Source: a virus. From it: DNA of 39,536 bases. Shown piece by piece: positions 6,589 through 11,859 of the stretch. The position numbers and the translations under genes were made by a program. The stretch covers positions 1-39,536 of the IMG/VR virus record IMGVR_UViG_3300013115_000236; one strand, written 5' to 3'. The notes under the pieces were generated by a model. It was given only the letters and a program-made list of their open reading frames with translations, ran no database searches and was not told where the DNA came from. The stretch's first letter is position 1, and the number at the start of each line of letters is the position of its first letter.

Positions 6589-6792
6589 ATGAAAGAGTTA
6601 TTCGGAACCAGTTTAGCAGTTATAGGTATAGTAATAGGAGTATTATTCTTACTTACACTACCTACAATGTGGTTATGGAATTATGTAATGCCAACTATAT
6701 TCAGTTTACCAGAAATATCAGTATTACAGGCATTAGCATTGTTATTTTTAGCACAGATATTCTTTAAGAACAGTTCAAGTAATAGTAAGTAA
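6589..6792 (+). CDS. Small membrane protein, two helices
   Basis: 67 aa. The first hydrophobic segment covers residues 6-30, the second about 43-58, with LPTMWLWNYVMPTIF between them. This resembles small two-helix inner-membrane proteins common in Bacteroidota, which suggests capture from a host; that is inference. Start at 6589 because AAGGAAAG precedes it; an upstream in-frame GTG (6553) lies inside leader hairpin 2. Expression is probably set by the two leader hairpins. Confidence 0.7.
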   Translation: MKELFGTSLAVIGIVIGVLFLLTLPTMWLWNYVMPTIFSLPEISVLQALALLFLAQIFFKNSSSNSK

Positions 6793-6793
6793 T

Positions 6794-6952
6794 ATGTTTG
6801 ATGAGTTAATAACTAAATTAACCTATATACTTGTGCAATTAGAAGAAAAGGGTTATACGGAATTAGCAAAAGAATTAGAAGCTATTATATTATCCATTAA
6901 AGAAAGTAAGTGTAATAATAATATGTTCTGTGGAATGGATAGGAAGTTTTAA
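6794..6952 (+). CDS. Small helical protein, 52 aa
   Basis: Starts two bases after the preceding stop. Predicted helical (FDELITKLTYILVQLEEKGY, ELAKELEAIILSIKESK), with two cysteines near the end. No known domain. It shares the leader of the membrane protein before it and is followed by a terminator hairpin. Confidence 0.6.
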   Translation: MFDELITKLTYILVQLEEKGYTELAKELEAIILSIKESKCNNNMFCGMDRKF

Positions 6953-6962
6953 AGAGTAAAAT

Positions 6963-6987
6963 CCGGGGTGGTATTTTTCCACCCCGG
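6963..6987 (+). terminator. Strong GC hairpin, probable terminator
   Basis: CCGGGGTGG and CCACCCCGG form a perfect 9-bp stem with loop TATTTTT. Only a weak T tract follows, so read-through into the gene at 6998 is possible. Confidence 0.65.
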
Positions 6988-6997
6988 TTAATCCAAT

Positions 6998-7453
6998 ATG
7001 AAAAACAAATTTAAAGAATACTACAAAGCCAATCCAGATATAGGAATGGAGCACGATACAATAGCTCGTGATGTATGTAAGAACAATGCCAGTAAAATAG
7101 ATGAAAACATTATAAACATTTCAGATCATCCAAATAATTATGATATAGATTTAATATCTACATTACAAGATGGTTCAAAAAGATATATAGAAGCAGAATA
7201 TTCTCTATCTTGGAAGTCACATAAGTTTCCATATGGAATGTTTAATGTACCATCCAGAAAGAGAAAGTTCTTTGAGAAGTATCCAAACTCATTATATGTT
7301 ATGGTAAATTATAATAGAACAATGATAGCTATAGTAGAAGGTGATGTTATATTACAGCAACCACTTGTGGAGTTTTCTAATAGGTTTAATAAGAGTGGAG
7401 AATACTTTTATAGAATGACACTTGATAAGGTGAGATTTGAGGAGCTGATATAG
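6998..7453 (+). CDS. Unknown protein, possibly nuclease-fold
   Basis: 151 aa. The stretch NNYDIDLISTLQDGSKRYIEAEYSLSWK has an Asp, then a Glu-x-Glu, then a Lys at spacings reminiscent of PD-(D/E)xK nucleases. The match is too loose for a firm call. No membrane segment. No clear ribosome binding site precedes the ATG, which lies 10 nt after a GC hairpin. Confidence 0.6.
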   Translation: MKNKFKEYYKANPDIGMEHDTIARDVCKNNASKIDENIINISDHPNNYDIDLISTLQDGSKRYIEAEYSLSWKSHKFPYGMFNVPSRKRKFFEKYPNSLYVMVNYNRTMIAIVEGDVILQQPLVEFSNRFNKSGEYFYRMTLDKVRFEELI

Positions 7454-7561
7454 TTGGTGTTATTAAAAAGAATGGGAAAGATGCGTATTAACGACATATA
7501 TACGTTTTTGGAACGTTCAAATTTTTTTTAACCTTTTATGATTTGGTGAGTCTAATATAGT

Positions 7562-7708
7562 ATGAAGTTAAATACAGAAAAATTTATTATAAACCTACAC
7601 AAAGAAATCAACCGACGGAAAGAACGCAATCAACGTATTCTCAATGTTGTTTATTTAGTAGGAGTATTTATCTTTGATTTCATAATAGATAACGGAGAAT
7701 GGATATGA
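7562..7708 (+). CDS. Small protein with C-terminal membrane helix
   Basis: 48 aa. A basic N-terminal half (HKEINRRKERNQR) leads into one hydrophobic helix (ILNVVYLVGVFIFDFII). No Shine-Dalgarno sequence is visible; TAATAT lies 3 nt before the ATG. The stop overlaps the start of the next gene, so translation is coupled. Confidence 0.55.
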   Translation: MKLNTEKFIINLHKEINRRKERNQRILNVVYLVGVFIFDFIIDNGEWI

Positions 7709-7971
7709 AGAAATTATTATTACCACTTATTCTAATGAGTGGTATGGTGTTTGGACAAGTTGATTCTGTTAAAGTCGATAATAAACCTTTCTGTAAAAAT
7801 AAGAAAGAACACATAAAAAAGAATAAACACCAAATACGAAACATACAGAAAAATAAAAAACATCATAACAGACATAATAGAAAACATAGAGCAGGCAGAG
7901 CAATAGTTAGAGTTATAGTAATAGGTGGTGTTGGATATTATATAGGATACACCGTAGGAAAAAATAAATAA
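7699..7971 (+). CDS. Secreted basic protein with glycine-rich tail
   Basis: 90 aa. A signal peptide, MKKLLLPLILMSGMVFGQ, begins at the second ATG (7705), and cleavage before or after the Gln fits the Bacteroidota pattern. The middle is extremely rich in Lys, Arg, His and Asn. The C-terminus has a helix with a GGVGYYIGYTVGK glycine pattern, possibly membrane-inserting. An envelope or lysis role is conceivable. GGAG precedes ATG 7699. Confidence 0.65.
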   Translation: MDMKKLLLPLILMSGMVFGQVDSVKVDNKPFCKNKKEHIKKNKHQIRNIQKNKKHHNRHNRKHRAGRAIVRVIVIGGVGYYIGYTVGKNK

Positions 7972-7978
7972 AAAATAA

Positions 7979-8007
7979 TTGAGTGTTTTCTAAAACAACT
8001 TGATATA
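7979..8007 (+). promoter_or_regulatory. Sigma70-like promoter, variant class
   Basis: TTGAGT, 17-bp spacer, GATATA. The predicted transcript start (about 8014) falls at the first base of the closing helix of the structured RNA that follows. Confidence 0.65.
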
Positions 8008-8014
8008 TATAGAT

Positions 8015-8143
8015 GTAATGAGAAATATGAATAACATATCAAAACGATTTCCACCGGTACTCACCGTAGAGATTCCTCGGGCATATAATTGCACAACGGA
8101 ACATCAAGGTAGTGCCGATTATTGGAAAACGTAGCCTCATTAC
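8015..8143 (+). ncRNA. Structured non-coding RNA, unknown family
   Basis: GTAATGAG (8015-8022) pairs perfectly with CTCATTAC (8136-8143). Inside, ACGATTTCCA (8044-8053) pairs with TGGAAAACGT (8123-8132) with one mismatch. CGGT-ACTC-ACCG (8055-8066) is a hairpin, and CGGGCA (8078-8083) can pair TGCCG (8113-8117) around a second GCAC/GTGC option. There is no ORF of useful length. A promoter starts exactly at its 5' end and a terminator lies at 8177. It resembles no family I know. Confidence 0.7.
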
Positions 8144-8176
8144 TTTTAGTATATAATTTTACATGACATATAGAGA

Positions 8177-8210
8177 AAAGGGTGAGACTAACAAGTTTCA
8201 CCCTTTTTTT
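8177..8210 (+). terminator. Rho-independent terminator
   Basis: AAAGGGTGA and TCACCCTTT form a perfect 9-bp stem with a T run. It ends the structured RNA unit and isolates the tRNA array, which has its own promoter. Confidence 0.85.
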
Positions 8211-8228
8211 ATTTTAGTGAAAAAAGGC

Positions 8229-8257
8229 TTGACTTTCTCATATATTTGTCGTAAGAT
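8229..8257 (+). promoter_or_regulatory. Sigma70-type promoter 6, tRNA array
   Basis: TTGACT, 17-bp spacer, TAAGAT, 11 nt before the first tRNA. The predicted start is about 5 nt upstream of mature tRNA-Phe, leaving almost no 5' trailer on the first tRNA. Confidence 0.85.
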
Positions 8258-8268
8258 CAAAACAATAT

Positions 8269-8342
8269 GGAAACATAGTGTAACGCGGTCGGCACATGGG
8301 TTTGAAGCACCCGAGGTACTGGTTCAATTCCAGTTGTTTCCA
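8269..8342 (+). tRNA. tRNA-Phe(GAA)
   Basis: Acceptor GGAAACA/TGTTTCC and T arm ACTGG-TTCAATT-CCAGT. The anticodon loop TTGAAGC reads GAA, with an unusual G at position 37. D stem GTGT/GCAC. CCA is not encoded. Confidence 0.8.
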
Positions 8343-8347
8343 CAAAT

Positions 8348-8433
8348 GTAACTGTGACCGAGTGGCCGATGGTAACGGGCTGTTAACCCGTCGGATGAAA
8401 ATCCCGTCGTAGGTTCGAATCCTACCGGTTACG
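8348..8433 (+). tRNA. tRNA-Asn(GTT) with long variable arm
   Basis: Acceptor GTAACTG/CGGTTAC. Anticodon arm ACGGG-CTGTTAA-CCCGT reads GTT. A 17-nt variable region contains the hairpin GGAT-GAAA-ATCC, as in class II (Ser/Leu/Tyr) tRNAs. The D arm (ACC-GAGTGGCCGAT-GGT) and the variable arm closely resemble tRNA-Ser(GCT) at 11838, so this looks like a serine tRNA body with one anticodon base changed. Confidence 0.8.
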
Positions 8434-8439
8434 CAACAT

Positions 8440-8516
8440 AACCGCTCATGTTCCAAGGATAATGGCGACGGAGCCTCCAAAACTCTGTGTGGTAAGTTCG
8501 ATTCTTACAGCGGTTG
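8440..8516 (+). tRNA. tRNA-Trp(CCA)
   Basis: Acceptor AACCGCT/AGCGGTT, loop CTCCAAA typical of tRNA-Trp, T arm GTAAG-TTCGATT-CTTAC, discriminator G. The D stem is weak and one anticodon-stem pair is C-A. Confidence 0.8.
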
Positions 8517-8549
8517 CAAAATGGCTTTTTGACAATTAGAAATTTATAT

Positions 8550-8621
8550 GGGGATGTAGTGTAACGGTAACACATTTGGCTTTGAACCAAATACTGGTGA
8601 GTTCGATTCTCCCCATCCCTA
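8550..8621 (+). tRNA. tRNA-Gln(TTG)
   Basis: Acceptor GGGGATG/CATCCCT with one G-U, D stem GTGT/ACAC, anticodon arm TTTGG-CTTTGAA-CCAAA. One T-stem mismatch. Confidence 0.85.
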
Positions 8622-8703
8622 CAATACTTTAGTGATAAAAATATTATTATGTTAAGTAAATATAAATTAGAAAAGCTAATTGAAAAATAATTAAAAATAA
8701 AGC

Positions 8704-8732
8704 TTGACTTTCTCAATTATTGTTCGTATATC
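8704..8732 (+). promoter_or_regulatory. Sigma70-type promoter 7
   Basis: TTGACT, 17-bp spacer, TATATC. It lies between tRNA-Gln and a structured RNA and probably drives that RNA and the second tRNA block. Confidence 0.75.
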
Positions 8733-8771
8733 AAGTGAAGATTGAAATGAAATAATTAAGATTTTTGACAA

Positions 8772-8889
8772 TTTAGGCAACGAATTCTTTCAATTTACGA
8801 ACCAACAGTCCTTCGTTAGATTGAAATTGAATTTGTGGGTGTTGAATGTATATCGTAGCTCGGTCACTACTTCAACACCCGAGCCTAAA
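8772..8889 (+). ncRNA. Three-way-junction RNA, unknown family
   Basis: The closing helix is TTTAGGC (8772-8778) with GCCTAAA (8883-8889). Arm one pairs AATTC (8783-8787) with GAATT (8829-8833), then TTTCAAT (8788-8794) with ATTGAAA (8820-8826). Arm two is a perfect 10-bp GGGTGTTGAA/TTCAACACCC hairpin (8837-8880). GATTTTTATTTTTT follows and may end it. It has its own promoter about 40 nt upstream and no ORF. Confidence 0.75.
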
Positions 8890-8925
8890 AGATTTTTATT
8901 TTTTGATAATTTGTTTACCATAATT

Positions 8926-8997
8926 GGTCCGTTCGTCTAGTGGTTAGGACTCCAGGTTTTCATCCTGGCAACAGGAGTTCGATTCTCCTACGGACTA
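8926..8997 (+). tRNA. tRNA-Glu(TTC)
   Basis: Acceptor GGTCCGT/ACGGACT, anticodon arm CCAGG-TTTTCAT-CCTGG, canonical T loop TTCGATT. Confidence 0.9.
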
Positions 8998-9005
8998 CAA
9001 AATAT

Positions 9006-9081
9006 GGGGCTCGGGAATGCTTGGGGTGTTCGCCTCCCTTGCACGGAGGATATCAGCAGGGTTCGAATCCCTGGAGCTCCA
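9006..9081 (+). tRNA. tRNA-Ala(TGC)
   Basis: Acceptor GGGGCTC/GAGCTCC, D stem GAAT/GTTC, anticodon arm CCTCC-CTTGCAC-GGAGG, T loop TTCGAAT. Confidence 0.88.
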
Positions 9082-9155
9082 CACTCGGTTTTCCGGATGT
9101 TTACCGCAAGTAAGGTATTTTTAAAATACACATCTAAACAAAAAAACGTCCCAAT

Positions 9156-9227
9156 GTACAGGTGGCCGAAATGGTTAGGCAGTAGGTTGCAACCCTTCTT
9201 ATGTCGGTTCGAGTCCGATCCTGTACT
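9156..9227 (+). tRNA. tRNA-Cys(GCA)
   Basis: Acceptor GTACAGG/CCTGTAC, anticodon loop TTGCAAC, T arm with TTCGAGT. Discriminator T, the known identity base of tRNA-Cys. Confidence 0.87.
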
Positions 9228-9232
9228 CAATA

Positions 9233-9307
9233 GGGGAATTAGCTCAGTCTGGTCAGAGCATCTGGTTTACACCCAGAGGGTCATAGGTTCAAATCCTATA
9301 TTCCTCA
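9233..9307 (+). tRNA. tRNA-Val(TAC)
   Basis: Acceptor GGGGAAT/ATTCCTC, D arm AGCTCAG, anticodon arm TCTGG-TTTACAC-CCAGA, T arm ATAGG-TTCAAAT-CCTAT. Confidence 0.9.
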
Positions 9308-9312
9308 CAAAT

Positions 9313-9398
9313 GCCGTGGTCGCATAGTTGGTCGATTGCACCGGTCTTGTAAACCGGAGGATTAATTTCCCACGTTGGTTCAAATCCAACTCACGGCT
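9313..9398 (+). tRNA. tRNA-Thr(TGT) with long variable arm
   Basis: Acceptor GCCGTGG/TCACGGC, anticodon arm CCGGT-CTTGTAA-ACCGG, T arm GTTGG-TTCAAAT-CCAAC. The variable region is 16 nt with a GGA/TCC helix, where 4-5 nt are expected for Thr. The D stem GCA/TGC equals that of tRNA-Ser(GCT). Discriminator T. Confidence 0.82.
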
Positions 9399-9405
9399 CA
9401 CATAT

Positions 9406-9477
9406 ACTCTCGTAGTGAAACGGAAATCATACCTGGCTACGAACCAGGAGTTGGAGGCTCGATTCCTCCCGAGAGTA
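9406..9477 (+). tRNA. tRNA-Arg(ACG)
   Basis: Acceptor ACTCTCG/CGAGAGT, anticodon arm CCTGG-CTACGAA-CCAGG. A34 would need host TadA to become inosine. Confidence 0.88.
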
Positions 9478-9528
9478 CAACTTTAAGGGTATAGACTGAA
9501 AACTAATAAATGAAAATAAGGATATGGT

Positions 9529-9723
9529 GTGAAAAAAGAAATAACATTTTGGGATGATGACTTCAAGGGAAATGCACGAGGTGGTTTCTTTGTAAGAAAC
9601 GATTTACATAAGTTCTTACAGAAGTTAAGAGACGCAGGACATGAACCAGTAGGAATTAAAGTTGATGATTCTTTTAACTTGGAAGTGATTGTAAAAGTAC
9701 CAGAAGATTCTGAAAAGAATTAA
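9529..9723 (+). CDS. Small unknown protein within the tRNA array
   Basis: 64 aa from a GTG start, with AAGGATATG upstream. It begins KKEITFWDDDFKGNARGGFF and ends in an acidic tail. A compact alpha/beta fold is likely (FLQKLRDAGHEPVGIKVDD, LEVIVKV). No family recognised. It is flanked by tRNA-Arg and tRNA-Lys and must be translated from the tRNA precursor transcript or an unseen promoter. Confidence 0.65.
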   Translation: MKKEITFWDDDFKGNARGGFFVRNDLHKFLQKLRDAGHEPVGIKVDDSFNLEVIVKVPEDSEKN

Positions 9724-9730
9724 AACAAAT

Positions 9731-9804
9731 GTACCCGTAACTCAATGAGGTAGAGTAACTGGCTTTTAACCAGTAAGTTGTAGGTTCGAGGCCTACCGGG
9801 TACA
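9731..9804 (+). tRNA. tRNA-Lys(TTT)
   Basis: Acceptor GTACCCG/CGGGTAC, anticodon arm ACTGG-CTTTTAA-CCAGT, T arm GTAGG-TTCGAGG-CCTAC. Confidence 0.9.
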
Positions 9805-9809
9805 CAATT

Positions 9810-9893
9810 GGTCGAGTGGTGGAATTGGTATACACAACAGACTTAAAATCTGTCGGTCTTATGGCTATGGGAGTTCGAGTCTCCCCTCGACTA
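9810..9893 (+). tRNA. tRNA-Leu(TAA)
   Basis: Acceptor GGTCGAG/CTCGACT. Leucine-type D arm (GTGGAATTGGTATACAC), anticodon arm ACAGA-CTTAAAA-TCTGT, class II variable arm. Confidence 0.9.
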
Positions 9894-9935
9894 CAATTTT
9901 TGAAATAAGTATAATAAAAAGTTCAGTATTATTTT

Positions 9936-10018
9936 GGGAAGTTATACCGTAGGGGTAGCGGGACTGGCTGTAACCCAGTTGCTTTCGAGCTCGGGTGGTT
10001 CAACTCCATCACTTTCCA
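9936..10018 (+). tRNA. tRNA-Tyr(GTA)
   Basis: Acceptor GGGAAGT/ACTTTCC, anticodon arm ACTGG-CTGTAAC-CCAGT. The long variable arm is normal for bacterial tRNA-Tyr. Confidence 0.87.
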
Positions 10019-10023
10019 CAATA

Positions 10024-10096
10024 CCAGCGGTGACCAAGGCTTAGGCAACTGTGTGTTGGATACATGGTTTGGTTGGTTCGATTCCAACCCGTTGGA
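10024..10096 (+). tRNA. tRNA-Pro(TGG)
   Basis: Acceptor CCAGCGG/CCGTTGG. The anticodon arm is best read TGTGT-GTTGGAT-ACATG (anticodon TGG), with two G-U pairs. T arm GTTGG-TTCGATT-CCAAC. An alternative register would read GGA, but the stem pairs worse and no serine-type variable arm is present. Confidence 0.75.
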
Positions 10097-10103
10097 CAAA
10101 AAT

Positions 10104-10294
10104 AACATTCGACCTATCGCTCTACGGAGAGGAAGCTCGGGACTCCACTGCTAAATGTGGGAGACTTAATCGTCGTTAATACCACAGAGGGAGCAATTCA
10201 AATAGACATAGAAGGAATGCAGTTCAATGATTGTCGGGTAGATGCCGAAAGATAAATGATAGGGTTGAAACAGAATCCCGGCTATGAAATGTTG
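10104..10294 (+). ncRNA. rnpB: Minimal RNase P RNA
   Basis: A catalytic-core-only RNase P RNA of about 190 nt. GAGAGGAAGCTCGGGACTCC (10127-10146) matches bacterial conserved region I (GGAGGAAAGTCCGGGCTCC in E. coli). AGATAAATGA (10250-10259) and ACAGAATCCCGGCTA (10270-10284) match the 3' conserved parts (AGATGAATGA, ACAGAACCCGGCTTA). Helix P4 pairs AGC-T-CGGGA with TCCCGGCT, keeps the universal bulged U (10137), and four pairs differ from E. coli compensatorily. P1 is AACATT/AATGTT, P2 CCTATC/GATAGG, P3 only CTC-TACG-GAG, P5 CTCC/GGAG. The specificity domain shrinks to about 45 nt (TGTGG/CCACA). It sits 7 nt after tRNA-Pro and 6 nt before a tRNA-Met-like gene, so it is probably cotranscribed with its substrates. 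Confidence 0.9.
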
Positions 10295-10300
10295 TTTATT

Positions 10301-10369
10301 GGCAATGAACAAGGTGTAAGACAGAGCTCATATCTCTGATTCTAATAGGTTCAAGTCCTATCATTGCCA
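10301..10369 (+). tRNA. tRNA(CAT), Met/Ile2 type, reduced D arm
   Basis: Acceptor GGCAATG/CATTGCC, anticodon arm CAGAG-CTCATAT-CTCTG, T arm ATAGG-TTCAAGT-CCTAT. Only 14 nt lie between acceptor and anticodon stem, against about 19 normally, so the D arm is short or missing. With CAT it could be elongator Met or a lysidine-modified Ile tRNA. Confidence 0.75.
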
Positions 10370-10371
10370 CT

Positions 10372-10441
10372 CGCGGGGAAAGGAAGTCCTAACGGAGTCT
10401 CATAAGCTATCGTTGTGGTGGAGCATTACCACCCCCCGCTA
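10372..10441 (+). tRNA. Initiator-tRNA-like RNA (CAT), degenerate
   Basis: CGCGGGG pairs with CCCCGC but leaves C1 against T72, the mismatch that marks bacterial initiator tRNA. The anticodon loop is CTCATAA, identical to E. coli tRNA-fMet. However the anticodon stem has a mismatch and lacks the three G-C pairs of initiators, the D region is short, and the T-like hairpin GGTGG-AGCATTA-CCACC lacks TTCRA. It may be a decayed initiator tRNA or a tRNA-like decoy. Confidence 0.5.
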
Positions 10442-10448
10442 CTAAAAT

Positions 10449-10522
10449 GCCCGAGTGATGGAACTGGTATACATACTGGTTTTAGAAACCAGGTTTTGGG
10501 AGTTCGATTCTCCCCTCGGGTA
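10449..10522 (+). tRNA. tRNA-Leu(TAG)
   Basis: Acceptor GCCCGAG/CTCGGGT, leucine-type D arm, anticodon arm CTGGT-TTTAGAA-ACCAG. The variable arm is shorter than in tRNA-Leu(TAA). Confidence 0.85.
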
Positions 10523-10524
10523 CT

Positions 10525-10598
10525 GTAACCGTGGTGTAAAGTGGTGAGCATTGTTGGCTGTGACCCAACAGGTGGGGATTCGACTTCCCCCGGTTACC
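10525..10598 (+). tRNA. tRNA-His(GTG)
   Basis: Acceptor GTAACCG/CGGTTAC, anticodon arm TGTTGG-CTGTGAC-CCAACA, discriminator C as in His tRNAs. The -1 base is T, not the usual G, so the His identity G-1 is not encoded at the standard place. Confidence 0.85.
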
Positions 10599-10603
10599 CA
10601 AAT

Positions 10604-10675
10604 GCTCCTGTAGTTCAATGGTTAGAATGAGGTGCTTATAACCCTTAGATTCAGGTTCGATTCCTGGCGGGAGTA
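10604..10675 (+). tRNA. tRNA-Ile(TAT)
   Basis: Acceptor GCTCCTG/CGGGAGT, anticodon loop CTTATAA, T loop TTCGATT. The anticodon stem has one mismatch and one G-U. Confidence 0.85.
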
Positions 10676-10712
10676 CAAAAATGTTTAATAAAAAAATAAC
10701 AGGAGAATAGTT

Positions 10713-10895
10713 ATGACAAGACGAGAAGAACTATACAGTAAAAATGAATTTTCAATCTATGGGGTATTTAGATTCGCTTCATATTTACTTGCGGCATTCG
10801 CAATGTATATGGGAAATTTACAAATTGCTGCTGTAGCATTTGGATTTGGAGCAACGCTTGGATTCATTAGACGATTAGCAAGAATCTGGGAATAG
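10713..10895 (+). CDS. Small membrane protein within the tRNA array
   Basis: 60 aa with two hydrophobic segments (about residues 16-35 and 37-51, the second FGFGATLGF) and charged ends. ACAGGAGAATAG gives a strong ribosome binding site. Flanked by tRNA-Ile and tRNA-Asp. No family recognised. Confidence 0.7.
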   Translation: MTRREELYSKNEFSIYGVFRFASYLLAAFAMYMGNLQIAAVAFGFGATLGFIRRLARIWE

Positions 10896-10903
10896 AAAAA
10901 AAT

Positions 10904-10977
<74 letters not shown>

Positions 10978-10982
10978 CAAAC

Positions 10983-11055
10983 GCAGTAGTAACTCAATTG
11001 GCAGAGTGCCGTCCTTCCAAGTCGGAGGCTGCAGGTTCGATTCCTGTCTACTGCA
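10983..11055 (+). tRNA. tRNA-Gly(TCC)
   Basis: Acceptor GCAGTAG/CTACTGC, anticodon loop CTTCCAA, T arm GCAGG-TTCGATT-CCTGT. One T-T mismatch in the anticodon stem. Confidence 0.87.
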
Positions 11056-11070
11056 CAAATAATTATATTA

Positions 11071-11111
11071 TATCTGTAATAGATAATTAAATATGATACT
11101 TATTACAGATA
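11071..11111 (+). promoter_or_regulatory. 11-bp inverted repeat before the cupin gene
   Basis: TATCTGTAATA (11071-11081) and TATTACAGATA (11101-11111) are perfect inverted copies around a 19-nt spacer, ending 2 nt before the GGAG ribosome binding site. It could be an operator dyad or an mRNA hairpin that affects ribosome access. Confidence 0.65.
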
Positions 11112-11126
11112 GAGTGGAGTTTGAAA

Positions 11127-11468
11127 ATGGAAATACATGATAAAGGTTGGGGATACGAAAAGTGGATAGTGAATAAAGAAGAATACTGTGGGAAACTTTT
11201 ATTTTTTGAGGCAGGAAAGCATTGTTCATTTCACTACCATAAAATAAAAGATGAAGTATTTTATTTACAGTCTGGATTGATAATAGTTAGATATTCCGAT
11301 GAAAATAATTTAGAAGAATCTAAAAAACTTATTATGAAACCAGGAGATTCATTTCACGTTCCAACTGGATTAAGACACCAGATGTTAGCATTAGAAGATA
11401 GTGAATTGTTTGAATTTTCCACACAACATTTTGAAGATGATAGCTATAGGATAGTCAAAGGTGATTAA
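11127..11468 (+). CDS. Cupin-fold protein, phosphomannose isomerase-like
   Basis: 113 aa. KGWGYEKWIVN and EYCGKLLFFEAGKHCSFHYHKIKDEVFY match the cupin domain of type II mannose-6-phosphate isomerases, including the His-x-His...Glu metal-ligand set. The second cupin motif lies in MKPGDSFHVPTGLRH. Start at ATG 11127 because GGAG lies 9 nt upstream; an in-frame TTG at 11121 is less likely. It overlaps the nucleotidyltransferase by 8 nt, so the pair probably acts on one sugar-phosphate pathway. Confidence 0.78.
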   Translation: MEIHDKGWGYEKWIVNKEEYCGKLLFFEAGKHCSFHYHKIKDEVFYLQSGLIIVRYSDENNLEESKKLIMKPGDSFHVPTGLRHQMLALEDSELFEFSTQHFEDDSYRIVKGD

Positions 11469-11859
11469 AGTTTGGACTAATGGGTGTTTCGATATTATAC
11501 ATCGTGGACATATAGAATTATTTAAGTATGCCAAATCACTTGGTGATGAACTTATAGTTGGTGTAGATACTGATGAGAAAGTTCAAAAAGATAAAGGTGG
11601 TGGTAGACCAATAAATACATTAGACGATAGAATAGAAATGTTGAACTCTATTAAGTATATTGATAAAGTCATACAGTTCAATACAACTAATGAATTACGA
11701 GATTTGGTTAGAGTTACATTGCCAGATATAATGGTAGTTGGTTCGGATTGGAAACATGGACAAGTAATTGGTAGAGAATTTACAAAGGAATTAAAATTTT
11801 TTGATAGGGTAGGTGATTATTCAACTACTAAAATTTTGGAGAGTTGGCAGAGTGGCTAA
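11461..11859 (+). CDS. Cytidylyltransferase-family nucleotidyltransferase
   Basis: 132 aa from a GTG start. The nucleotidyltransferase signature is clear: GCFDIIHRGHIELF holds the HxGH motif, DTDEKVQKDKGGGRPIN follows, and the C-terminal ISSTT-type motif appears as YSTTKI. The size fits the RfaE C-domain/TagD group, which joins CMP or AMP to a sugar or polyol phosphate. The substrate cannot be told. It overlaps the cupin gene, and its last seven codons lie inside tRNA-Ser(GCT). Confidence 0.85.
   Translation: MIKVWTNGCFDIIHRGHIELFKYAKSLGDELIVGVDTDEKVQKDKGGGRPINTLDDRIEMLNSIKYIDKVIQFNTTNELRDLVRVTLPDIMVVGSDWKHGQVIGREFTKELKFFDRVGDYSTTKILESWQSG

Noticed and set aside
8163-9327. Several ORFs on both strands
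   Set aside because: They run through tRNA genes and change frame at tRNA borders; their sequences are translated tRNAs.
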